From: an uncultured bacterium
GTDB taxonomy: Bacteria > Verrucomicrobiota > Lentisphaeria > Oligosphaerales > Oligosphaeraceae
Length of the DNA: 6,338 nt
Assembly (NCBI GenBank): GCA_902783355.1
Contig: CACZQQ010000355.1
Location: forward strand, 1-6,338
Direction of reading: 5' to 3'
Notes under the pieces: model-generated
Databases searched by the model: none
What the model saw: the letters and a program-made list of their open reading frames with translations, nothing else
Told to the model about the DNA's origin: nothing
Program-made: the position numbers and the translations under genes
In this document: positions 1 through 5,669 of the stretch, piece after piece
Layout of the letters: each line of letters begins with the position of its first letter
Numbering within the stretch: position 1 is the first letter of the stretch

Positions 1-179
1 ACGCCTTCCACCTGAAGCACGTTCTTCTTGACGATCTGGGCGATCACGTTGCTGGTGACCTGAACGGTGCCCTGCTGCTCGGCGGTCGCCGGATTCAGGA
101 CCAGTTCGCGCTGCTTCTCGGGGGCGGCCACCGCCACCGCCTCGGCCGCCTTGTTCTCTTTCTCTTTTTCCTTCGTCAT
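1..179 (-). CDS. Asp23/Gls24-family protein, N-terminal part (runs off left edge)
   Basis: Reads leftwards from an ATG at 179-177; 59 complete codons are visible and the frame is still open at base 1. The start has a strong Shine-Dalgarno, GGAGGA at 191-186, six bases upstream. The first ~20 residues are a charged, low-complexity tract rich in Lys, Glu and Ala (MTKEKEKENKAAEAV...). It is followed by a segment (about residues 37-59) reading GTVQVTSNVIAQIV and ending in LQVEG. This matches the start of the Asp23/Gls24 (DUF322) domain, where a G-x-I/V-x-I/V strand precedes a helix containing VIA-x-I and then the EVEGV motif. In Firmicutes these proteins are linked to envelope stress or membrane association; the role in Gram-negative-type bacteria is not established. 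The gene is divergent from obg and shares its upstream region. The family call rests on a short fragment, so function is only tentative. Confidence 0.78.
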   Translation of the reverse strand, partial: MTKEKEKENKAAEAVAVAAPEKQRELVLNPATAEQQGTVQVTSNVIAQIVKKNVLQVEG

Positions 180-185
180 GGTTCT

Positions 186-191
186 TCCTCC
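186..191 (-). promoter_or_regulatory. Shine-Dalgarno of the Asp23/Gls24-like gene
   Basis: On the minus strand GGAGGA lies six bases before the ATG at 179-177. It is among the best ribosome-binding sites in the window and fixes this start. Confidence 0.8.
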
Positions 192-293
192 ACTTTGTTG
201 GGAATGGTCTTTTGGACGCGCCCCTTCCGCAAGACACCAAAGGCGGCGCAACGACGTTAATATATTTGCTTTTGCAAAAACGGACGGGCTTCC

Positions 294-317
294 GCGACTA
301 ATGTTATATTATGTCGC
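294..317. repeat. Near-perfect dyad upstream of obg
   Basis: GCGACTAAT (294-302) is followed by a five-base spacer and then ATTA (308-311), one unpaired T (312) and GTCGC (313-317). The arms are nine base pairs with a single-base bulge. The dyad covers the candidate -10 sequences of obg, so as DNA it could be an operator. If transcription starts upstream of it, it would be an RNA hairpin in the leader, about 17 bases before the obg Shine-Dalgarno. The sequence alone does not decide between these. Confidence 0.5.
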
Positions 318-333
318 AGTCCAATTCCCAATC

Positions 334-338
334 AGAGG
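334..338 (+). promoter_or_regulatory. Shine-Dalgarno that fixes the obg start
   Basis: AGAGG lies seven bases before the ATG at 346. The frame is open for 93 codons upstream, so this site, together with homology beginning exactly at MFIDK, selects the true start. Confidence 0.75.
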
Positions 339-345
339 TATTCCC

Positions 346-1446
346 ATGTTTATTGACAAGACGACCATCTTTGTGCAGGCCGGCCACGGCGGCAAGGGCA
401 GCATGAGCTTCCTCCGCAAGAAATTCGTCCCGAAAGGCGGCCCCGACGGCGGCGACGGCGGGCGCGGCGGCGACGTGGTGCTCGTGGCCTCCCACGGCGA
501 ATCCAGCCTCGTCGACCTCCACTTCCAGACCAACTGGAAGGCGGAGCACGGCGTGGACGGAAGCGGCCAGCAGATGACGGGCCGCCGCGGCGCCGACTGC
601 CGCATCAAGGTCCCCATGGGCACGCTGGTCTTCGACAAGGAGACCGACCAGCTCGTCTGCGACCTGCGCGAGGACGGGCAGGAGTGCATCGTGGCGCGCG
701 GCGGCAAGGGCGGCCTCGGCAACCTGCACTTCGTGACGCCCGTCAACAGGGCGCCACGCATCTGCCAGCCAGGCCTGCCCGGCGAAGAGCGGACCCTCGA
801 GCTGGAGCTCAAGACCATCGCGGACGTGGGGCTCGTGGGCTTCCCCAACGCCGGCAAGTCCACCCTCATCGGCGCCGTCTCCAACGCCCATCCCAAGACC
901 GCCCCCTATCCCTTCACCACCCTCTTCCCCAACGTCGGCATCGTCGAGACGGACGACTACCGGCGCTTCACGCTGGCCGACATCCCCGGCCTCGTCGAAG
1001 GCGCCCACGAGAACTGCGGCCTGGGCGAGGAGTTCCTCCGCCACATCGAACGCTGCCGCATGTTCTGCTACGTGCTCGACATGGGCGGCGTGGACGGGCG
1101 CTCCCCCATCGACGACCTGCGGATCCTCCGCGAGGAGCTCGACCAATACGAGCCGGGCATGTCCGCCAGGCCCTACATCATCGTAGCCAACAAGATGGAC
1201 CTGCCGGAAAGCGCGGAGAACCTGGCCGCGCTGAAGGCCTCGGAACCCGCCGGCACCGACATCGTGGAGTGCTGCGCCGAACTGCGCGAGGGCACGGAGG
1301 CCCTCGTCAGCCTGCTGCGGAGCCGCCTGGACGCCCTGCCGCCGGAGGACGAGGAGACCACGCGCCGTCTCATCTCGCGCCACCACAAGGGAGGCCTCGC
1401 CGAGCCCGAGGCCTTCAAGGGCAACGCCCTCGAAGGCTGGGAGTAG
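346..1446 (+). CDS. obg: Obg/CgtA-family GTPase
   Basis: Obg is a conserved GTPase that binds the large ribosomal subunit, acts in its late assembly and links growth to nucleotide levels. The protein is 366 residues. Residues 1-~158 form the glycine-rich Obg fold, starting MFIDKTTIFVQAGHGGKGS and including KGGPDGGDGGRGGDV. The GTPase domain follows: G1 GFPNAGKST at 165-173, switch I YPFTTLFPNVGIV, G3 DIPGLVEGAHEN from 212 and G4 NKMD at 282-285. The G5 region reads ECCAELREG where the family usually has an ISA-type motif. The protein ends about 40 residues after this and lacks the extra C-terminal OCT domain seen in Bacillus-type Obg. The ATG at 346 is chosen because homology begins there and AGAGG precedes it; a longer open frame back to base 67 is spurious. 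It is the first gene of a probable four-gene operon. The usual rplU-rpmA neighbours are absent here. Confidence 0.97.
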   Translation: MFIDKTTIFVQAGHGGKGSMSFLRKKFVPKGGPDGGDGGRGGDVVLVASHGESSLVDLHFQTNWKAEHGVDGSGQQMTGRRGADCRIKVPMGTLVFDKETDQLVCDLREDGQECIVARGGKGGLGNLHFVTPVNRAPRICQPGLPGEERTLELELKTIADVGLVGFPNAGKSTLIGAVSNAHPKTAPYPFTTLFPNVGIVETDDYRRFTLADIPGLVEGAHENCGLGEEFLRHIERCRMFCYVLDMGGVDGRSPIDDLRILREELDQYEPGMSARPYIIVANKMDLPESAENLAALKASEPAGTDIVECCAELREGTEALVSLLRSRLDALPPEDEETTRRLISRHHKGGLAEPEAFKGNALEGWE

Positions 1447-1457
1447 CGGCAGCCCGC

Positions 1458-1462
1458 AGGAG
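1458..1462 (+). promoter_or_regulatory. Shine-Dalgarno supporting a TTG start
   Basis: AGGAG lies four bases before the TTG at 1467. No comparable site precedes the next in-frame candidate, the ATG at 1515. This supports the TTG start although the spacing is short. Confidence 0.55.
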
Positions 1463-1466
1463 CCCC

Positions 1467-1889
1467 TTGACACTCGCCATCGCCATTCTCTGCCTCGCCG
1501 CCGGCGGCGCCGCCATGGCCGCCTGCGACCGCCGCAAGGCGCGCCTCCTGCAGAAGGCCGTCGCCGCAACGGAGAAGGCGCCCCCCGAAGCCCTCCGCTT
1601 CCCCTGCAACGAGGTGCTTCTGGGCCTGCTTCTGGTGCTGGCAATCCTCTACTTCACGACACAATGCCTCTTCTCGGGGCCCAGGCTTCTCCTGGAGTTC
1701 GGCATCGGCTACCTCGCGGCGCTGCTGACCAGCTACGGCAGCTACCAGCGCCTCAAGAAGGCCATCGGCGAACAGGGGCTTCCCAAGCCGGAGCCCCCCC
1801 TCCTGCGATGCCTCGCCGGATTCTGCGGCGGCATGGCCCTCTTCCTCGTCGGCGCCCTCACACTCGCGCGCCTGCTTCTCATCCGCTGA
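1467..1889 (+). CDS. Small membrane protein with four predicted helices, function unknown
   Basis: No family is recognised. From a TTG start at 1467 the product is 140 residues with four hydrophobic stretches: about 2-20, 49-69, 72-93 and 112-139. Basic residues cluster after helix 1 (RRK at 22-24) and between helices 3 and 4 (R95, K97, K98, K107, R114). By the positive-inside rule both loops should be cytoplasmic and both ends outside. A Pro-rich stretch (PKPEPP, 106-111) precedes helix 4. The TTG is preferred because AGGAG precedes it and it preserves the first helix; starting at ATG 1515 would remove most of that helix. The gene lies 20 bases after obg and 35 before the IMP cyclohydrolase gene on the same strand, so it is probably cotranscribed with them. 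The protein is small, has no obvious catalytic motif, and no function is proposed. Confidence 0.75.
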   Translation: MTLAIAILCLAAGGAAMAACDRRKARLLQKAVAATEKAPPEALRFPCNEVLLGLLLVLAILYFTTQCLFSGPRLLLEFGIGYLAALLTSYGSYQRLKKAIGEQGLPKPEPPLLRCLAGFCGGMALFLVGALTLARLLLIR

Positions 1890-1910
1890 CCCACAACACC
1901 CACCAACAAC

Positions 1911-1916
1911 AAGGAG
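1911..1916 (+). promoter_or_regulatory. Shine-Dalgarno of the IMP cyclohydrolase gene
   Basis: AAGGAG lies eight bases before the ATG at 1925, in an A/C-rich leader with little obvious secondary structure. It fixes the start; the frame is open for 87 codons upstream but that part overlaps the preceding membrane-protein gene. Confidence 0.8.
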
Positions 1917-1924
1917 CTAGAACC

Positions 1925-2557
1925 ATGTACGTCGGACGCATCGTCGCCGTCGGCCGCACCCCGGACGGCTTCGGGGCCGCGCTCTACCGCGTCTCCTCCC
2001 GCCACTTCCCCAACCGCATCTCCGTCCAGCTGCCCAATTCGGTGGCCATCGTCCCCAAGCCCGGCTTCGAGGCGGACATCAAGAAGAACCCCTACATCGC
2101 CTACAACTGCCTGCGCTTCGCCAACGGCCTGTGCATCGTCTCCAACGGCTCCCAGACCGACCCCGTCACCGAGAAGATCGCCGCCGGCGTGCCGCCGCGG
2201 GACGCCCTGGCCAGCGTCATGCTCTCCCTCGACTATGAGCACGACGAGCTGGACACCCCGCGCATCACCGGCGTGGTGACGCCCGACGGCGCGAAGGGAT
2301 GGCTCGCCATCGTCCGCAAGGACGCCCTCATCGTCCGCGAGTTCGCCCTCCAGAAGGGCGAGGCCTTCTACGTGTGCACCTACGAGCGGAACTGCCCCGG
2401 CGAGGCGCAGCGCGAGGGCGACTTCATCGCGACCACCGCCGAGGAGGCCTGCGAGTTCATGTTCACGGGCGGCGTCTTCTCCGACTTTGAGAAGCCCGTC
2501 TCCGCCGCCTGCGCCGTCGCCAAGGCGGACGGCAGCTTCGCAACCGCCCTCAAGTAG
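1925..2557 (+). CDS. purO: IMP cyclohydrolase, archaeal PurO type
   Basis: Predicted to close the ring of FAICAR to give IMP, the final step of de novo purine synthesis, in the cytoplasm. The 210-residue length fits the single-domain PurO family (IMP_cyclohyd), first characterised in archaea; most bacteria use the C-terminal-formyltransferase/N-terminal-cyclohydrolase fusion PurH instead. Recognisable family motifs in order are MYVGR at 1-5, YRVSSRHFPNR at 21-31, NPYIAYNC at 55-62, VSNGSQTD at 72-79, DYEHDELDTPRI at 103-114 and a later YVCTYERN segment. The whole protein is collinear with the family and no motif is broken, so it is probably active. It sits between a membrane-protein gene and truA in a tight same-strand array. 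The family assignment is from remembered motifs, and the reaction is inferred from the family. A separate AICAR formyltransferase should exist elsewhere in the genome. Confidence 0.88.
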   Translation: MYVGRIVAVGRTPDGFGAALYRVSSRHFPNRISVQLPNSVAIVPKPGFEADIKKNPYIAYNCLRFANGLCIVSNGSQTDPVTEKIAAGVPPRDALASVMLSLDYEHDELDTPRITGVVTPDGAKGWLAIVRKDALIVREFALQKGEAFYVCTYERNCPGEAQREGDFIATTAEEACEFMFTGGVFSDFEKPVSAACAVAKADGSFATALK

Positions 2558-2564
2558 CCTCCCC

Positions 2565-3446
2565 TTGGAGACGGAAGCCGCACAGACAGAAGAGCAGGCA
2601 GGCGCCGCGGAAGCCGCCGCGCCTGCGCCTGCGGCTGTATGCTGCCACCTGACGGTCGCCTACTGCGGCACCGCCTACTGCGGGTGGCAGCTGCAGCCCG
2701 ACAGGCGCACCGTCCAGGGCGAGCTGCTGGACCGCCTGCGCCGGATGCTGCGCGCGCCCGACCTGCGCATCTACGGCTCCAGCCGGACCGATTCGGGCGT
2801 CCACGCCCTTGACCAGCAAGTTTCGTTCCATATTGTTCTACCAGAAGAATTTACGATATCAGACCTGCAGCGGCGCCTGAACCGCTGGCTGCCGGACGAC
2901 ATCGTCGTCAAGGCGGCGCGGATCGCCGAGCCGGATTTCCATGCGCGCTTCAGCAACTGCGGCAAGGCCTACACCTACTGCCTGGCGCCCGGCTTCAAGG
3001 TGAACCCGCTCTACACGCCCTTCGTCTGGCGCACGCCCAGGGCGCTCGACGTGGCCGCCATGCAGGAGGCCGCCGCCGTCTTCCAGGGCGAACACGACTT
3101 CGCCTCCTTTGCCGTCAACCCCGGCAAGGAGGTCGGCAGCACGGTCCGCAATTTGCGCCGCCTGGAGGTCATTCCCGCCGACGACGGCATGGTCTACGTC
3201 AACGCGGTGGGGGACAGCTTCCTATATAAAATGGTACGGAGCCTTGTTGGCTATCTCGTCCACGTCGGCTACGGCTACGCCACCGTCCAGGACGCGCGGC
3301 GCGTGCTGGAAGCGAAGGACCGTTCGCAGGCGGCGGACAGCGCGCCCGCCCAGGGCCTCTTCCTCGCCAAGGTCTTCTTCGACCACGAGGCATGGCGCGA
3401 CTACACGCCCACAATCCCCCCCTTCGCCTGGAAGGCCCGTCTGTGA
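2565..3446 (+). CDS. truA: tRNA pseudouridine(38-40) synthase TruA
   Basis: TruA converts uridines 38-40 in the anticodon stem-loop of many tRNAs to pseudouridine. From a TTG at 2565 the product is 293 residues. The catalytic Asp is D76 in SSRTDSGVHALDQQVSFH. Other family landmarks are LTVAYCGTAYCGWQ (29-42), RLNRWLPDDIVV, DFHARFSNCGKAYTY, GEHDFASFA, and the conserved GDSFLYKMVRSLVGYLVHVG near the C-terminus. Two oddities: residues 1-~25 are an Ala/Glu-rich extension not typical of TruA, and the usual YDG near the N-terminus is YCG (C34). The start is uncertain. No Shine-Dalgarno precedes the TTG at 2565, which is seven bases after the upstream stop; another in-frame TTG at 2487 would overlap that gene, and no ATG or GTG lies closer to the domain. 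Translational coupling to the upstream gene is likely. Confidence 0.94.
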   Translation: METEAAQTEEQAGAAEAAAPAPAAVCCHLTVAYCGTAYCGWQLQPDRRTVQGELLDRLRRMLRAPDLRIYGSSRTDSGVHALDQQVSFHIVLPEEFTISDLQRRLNRWLPDDIVVKAARIAEPDFHARFSNCGKAYTYCLAPGFKVNPLYTPFVWRTPRALDVAAMQEAAAVFQGEHDFASFAVNPGKEVGSTVRNLRRLEVIPADDGMVYVNAVGDSFLYKMVRSLVGYLVHVGYGYATVQDARRVLEAKDRSQAADSAPAQGLFLAKVFFDHEAWRDYTPTIPPFAWKARL

Positions 3447-3484
3447 TTGCGCCCCATGTCGGGAACTATTTGCCCTTCCAGGCG
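3425..3484. repeat. 11-bp perfect inverted repeat spanning the truA stop codon
   Basis: CGCCTGGAAGG (3425-3435, last truA codons) pairs perfectly with CCTTCCAGGCG (3474-3484). Directly inside it CCCG (3436-3439) can pair with CGGG (3460-3463), which would extend the stem to 15 base pairs with a ten-base bulge on the 3' side. The truA stop codon lies in the loop. There is no T-run after the second arm, so it is not a standard intrinsic terminator. It could be a transcript-end or mRNA-stability structure between the two operons. Confidence 0.55.
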
Positions 3485-3555
3485 TCAAAATGACATTTCC
3501 CGCCGCCGCACCAGAAATGTGGCGTTAAATTACAACCAAATCCGTTGTTTTTAGC
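3447..3555 (+). promoter_or_regulatory. Probable promoter/leader of the second operon
   Basis: This 109-base gap is AT-richer than its flanks from about 3485 on. It holds the inverted repeat ACATTTC (3493-3499) / GAAATGT (3514-3520), and an imperfect direct repeat, GGCGTCAAAATGACA at 3481 and GGCGTTAAATTACA at 3521, 40 bases apart. A short stem ACAAC (3532-3536) / GTTGT (3544-3548) overlaps a run of five T (3548-3552) just before the next gene. No clear -35/-10 pair was found, so the promoter itself is inferred only from position and composition. Confidence 0.4.
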
Positions 3556-4416
3556 ATGGCGCACAAGAAAATCCTCATCTCCATCGCCCTGGTCCTGGCT
3601 CTGGCGTTCAGCGTCTACCTGGGCACGCGCAGCAATGCCTCCCCCGAGGAGAGGCCCGACCCCGCGAAGGGCGGCGGCACGCCCGCCAACGCGCCGTCCG
3701 TCGTCCTCCAGCCGGATTCGCCGGAGGCGGACGCCAACGCGCCCGCGCGCAAGACGTACATCTTCCCCGGCCTCATGGACGACGATTCCGACGAGGAGGT
3801 CAACCGCCTGCGCGAGTTCATGGACGCCAACGACACGGCGGCCATCATCGAGCAGGCCGCCTTCCTGGCCAGCTGCAACGACACGCACCGCCGGGCGGAG
3901 GCCATCGAGGCCCTGACATGGGTCGCGACCCCCAAGGCCGGCATGGCCCTCCTGCCCCTTCTCAACGACTCCGACGAGGTGATCGCCGACGGCGCCTTCA
4001 ACGCCCTGCAACATGTCCTCTCCACGGTCGGCGTCCAGATCAACGGCGACGTCGAAAGCGGCGAACTCACCATCGGCGTCACCATGGACGACGGCTCGAT
4101 CGTGAGCGCGGCCGAAGGCAGCGAGGATTCGGAGGAGATCCAGGACAGCCTCGACGTGAACGCCGCCTACGAGCTGTGGCTGAACGCCGTCAAGTCGGCC
4201 GCCTCCGACGAGGACGCCGAGGCCCTCCTCATCAACCTCGTGGGCATCGACGCCAAGTTCTCCGTGCCGGTTCTGGTGGACCTGCAGGAATCCGGCGACT
4301 CCCGCCTGGCGGCCCTGGCGACCGAATACCTCGACATGGCCACCAACCGCTCCGGCGTCACCAACCGCGAAGAGGCCGCCGAGTGGCTCATGCAACAGGA
4401 GCAGGCAACTCCCTAA
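3556..4416 (+). CDS. Signal-anchored HEAT-repeat-like protein
   Basis: The 286-residue product begins MAHKKILISI and has one hydrophobic segment at about 6-23, a signal anchor or uncleaved signal peptide after two lysines. A Pro/Ala-rich linker (about 28-66) leads to an acidic patch, MDDDSDEEV (74-82). The rest is helical. Residues ~95-125 and ~126-155 look like paired amphipathic helices of the HEAT/PBS-lyase kind (AEAIEALTWVATPKAGMALLPLLNDSD). An acidic, beta-prone insert (~156-200) follows, then more helix pairs to ~270. No catalytic motif is visible. Such repeats usually bind proteins, so a scaffold role on the outer face of the inner membrane is plausible but inferred. No Shine-Dalgarno precedes the ATG; the leader is AT-rich, TTTTTAGC directly before the start. 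It is the first gene of the downstream cluster, 13 bases before the parvulin-like lipoprotein gene. The HEAT call is by eye and moderate. Confidence 0.68.
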   Translation: MAHKKILISIALVLALAFSVYLGTRSNASPEERPDPAKGGGTPANAPSVVLQPDSPEADANAPARKTYIFPGLMDDDSDEEVNRLREFMDANDTAAIIEQAAFLASCNDTHRRAEAIEALTWVATPKAGMALLPLLNDSDEVIADGAFNALQHVLSTVGVQINGDVESGELTIGVTMDDGSIVSAAEGSEDSEEIQDSLDVNAAYELWLNAVKSAASDEDAEALLINLVGIDAKFSVPVLVDLQESGDSRLAALATEYLDMATNRSGVTNREEAAEWLMQQEQATP

Positions 4417-4429
4417 CTAACTGGAAACC

Positions 4430-5599
4430 ATGATGTTACATAAGACAACGAAAATAAGCGGCCTCTGTGTCTTCGGCCTGGCGGCCCTCCTTCTGCTGAA
4501 CGGCTGCGACAAGGACAAGGCCGCCCCGGAGCCCGCCGCCCCTGAAGCGTCTGCCGCCGTCGCGGCCGACGGCGCCTCCAAGCCGGCCACCCGCCACGAA
4601 GTCGTCACCCTTGCCCCGACGGACACCGCGCTGCAGATGGACGGGCTCTCCCTCACCCTGGGCGAGCTTCTGGCCGTCCTCGACAAGCTGCACGCCCTGC
4701 CCGCCCAGAACGAGATGGTCGGCGCCATCGTCCCCAAGGTGAACGGGCTGACGGAGCCCCAGCAGAGGGCGGCCCGGCTGGCCCTCTACCGTCTTGTGCG
4801 CCAGCAGCTGCTTCTGCGGCAGGCCCGCAGCGAGAACCTGTCCGTCACCGAATACGACCGCCAGGGCTTCGCCAAGCGCTGGGAGGAGCAGAATCCGGGC
4901 CGCAGCTTCCGCCAGTATCTGGACACCCTGCCCGTGACGGCGGCGACCCCGCTCTCAATCACCCGCGAGGACTCCTTCCTCCTCTACAAATGGGGCGAGA
5001 GGCAGCTGGCTGAAATCAATGTCTCCGAGGAGGATGTCCAGCAGGCCTTCAACCAGATCAAGCAAGTGGAGATGGCCTTCGGCCGGCAGGCCGAGGACGA
5101 GCGGCAGGCCTTCGCCGCATTGGCGGACAACGCCGACCTCTACACGGACGCGGGCTTCGCCAAGCTGGCGCGCGAGCACTCCGAAGGAAGCGAGGCCGGC
5201 AAGGGCGGCCTCATCGACACGCCCATGACCCGCGCCGAAATCGCCGCCGCCAACTTCGACCAGCCCTTCACGGTGCCCGTCGGCGAGACAAGCGCCCTCA
5301 TCGAGACGCCGACCTCGCTGCGCTTCATCCGCGTCCTGGAGGAGGTCCCCTCCACCATGCCCGGCGAACCCGCCCGCCTCCGCATCGCCCAGATCCTCTA
5401 CGCCAAGAAGGAGCTGGACAACCTTCCCACCGAGGCGCAGGTCCGTCTCGACCTCAAATACCAGGCCCAGGAGAAGTTCATCGGAGAGAAACTGGAGGCC
5501 CTTGGCGAGAAGTTCCACTTCAGCTGCCCCCTCTTCCCGGACCTGCTGGACATGGATAAGCTGAAGGAAGCAGCCCCGCTCCCCGAAAAGCCCGAATGA
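4430..5599 (+). CDS. Parvulin-like (PpiC/SurA-type) peptidyl-prolyl isomerase lipoprotein
   Basis: The 389-residue protein starts with a lipoprotein signal peptide: LLLLNGC puts the lipidated Cys at 26. Residue +2 is Asp (CDKDK), which in E. coli would keep it in the inner membrane. An Ala/Pro/Glu-rich linker (~30-55) leads to a helical part (~70-205) like the SurA/PrsA N-terminal chaperone region. The segment ~210-310 resembles a parvulin domain: KLAREHSEGSEAGKGGLID, then NFDQPFTVPVGETSALIET and LRFIRVLEE. These correspond to the family's S-x-GG-x-L, F-x-l-x-x-GE-x-S and final strand. The usual first-strand histidine motif is not evident, so catalysis is uncertain. A later LRIAQILYAKKE recalls that first strand and may be a second, partial domain. 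Likely role: folding or chaperoning of exported proteins. The ATG at 4430 has only a weak GGA upstream; the adjacent ATG at 4433 is equally possible. Confidence 0.8.
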   Translation: MMLHKTTKISGLCVFGLAALLLLNGCDKDKAAPEPAAPEASAAVAADGASKPATRHEVVTLAPTDTALQMDGLSLTLGELLAVLDKLHALPAQNEMVGAIVPKVNGLTEPQQRAARLALYRLVRQQLLLRQARSENLSVTEYDRQGFAKRWEEQNPGRSFRQYLDTLPVTAATPLSITREDSFLLYKWGERQLAEINVSEEDVQQAFNQIKQVEMAFGRQAEDERQAFAALADNADLYTDAGFAKLAREHSEGSEAGKGGLIDTPMTRAEIAAANFDQPFTVPVGETSALIETPTSLRFIRVLEEVPSTMPGEPARLRIAQILYAKKELDNLPTEAQVRLDLKYQAQEKFIGEKLEALGEKFHFSCPLFPDLLDMDKLKEAAPLPEKPE

Positions 5600-5605
5600 A
5601 ATAAA

Positions 5606-5623
5606 CGGCACCATCCCCTGCCG
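5606..5623. repeat. Short inverted repeat after the lipoprotein gene
   Basis: CGGCA (5606-5610) and TGCCG (5619-5623) can form a five-base-pair stem with an eight-base loop, seven bases after the stop codon. No T-run follows, so it is not called a terminator. Confidence 0.25.
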
Positions 5624-5669
5624 GAGCTGAATGAATCCGAAAGACCGCCCATATCGGAGACCATACGCC

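Larger units (their letters stand above)
180..345. promoter_or_regulatory. Divergent intergenic region, probable promoters of the Asp23-like gene and obg
   Basis: This 166-base gap separates two divergent genes and must hold the promoter for at least one of them. Two AT-rich islands stand out from the GC-rich surroundings, at about 257-280 and 299-312. The first contains the perfect 10-bp palindrome TTTTGCAAAA at 270-279. The second contains TATATT (305-310) and TATTAT (307-312), both plausible -10 hexamers for obg. No convincing -35 hexamer sits at the right spacing on either strand, so exact promoter positions are not called. Confidence 0.5.

Noticed and set aside
261..268. TATATTTG, a match to the Bacteroidetes TAnnTTTG -7 promoter element
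   Set aside because: No TTG-type upstream element lies at the required distance and nothing else in the window points to Bacteroidetes.
67..345. Upstream extension of the obg frame giving a 459-residue protein
   Set aside because: The extra 93 residues show no Obg homology, overlap the divergent Asp23-like gene and its leader, and the ATG at 346 has its own Shine-Dalgarno and starts exactly at the family N-terminus.
304..1644. Long minus-strand open frame (446 codons) opposite obg
   Set aside because: It is antisense to a clear Obg gene and has low-complexity Ala/Gly/Arg/Val-rich content typical of frames opposite GC-rich genes.
3532..3552. Possible intrinsic terminator, short stem followed by five T
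   Set aside because: The stem has only five, AT-rich pairs and it sits directly against the next start codon.
3466..4395. Minus-strand open frame of 309 codons opposite the HEAT-like gene
   Set aside because: The plus-strand frame has a membrane anchor and sensible helical composition; the minus frame is Gly/Val/Asp/His-rich and looks like a shadow of it.
5606..5623. Terminator after the lipoprotein gene
   Set aside because: Five-base-pair stem with no T-run, and the next gene follows closely on the same strand.
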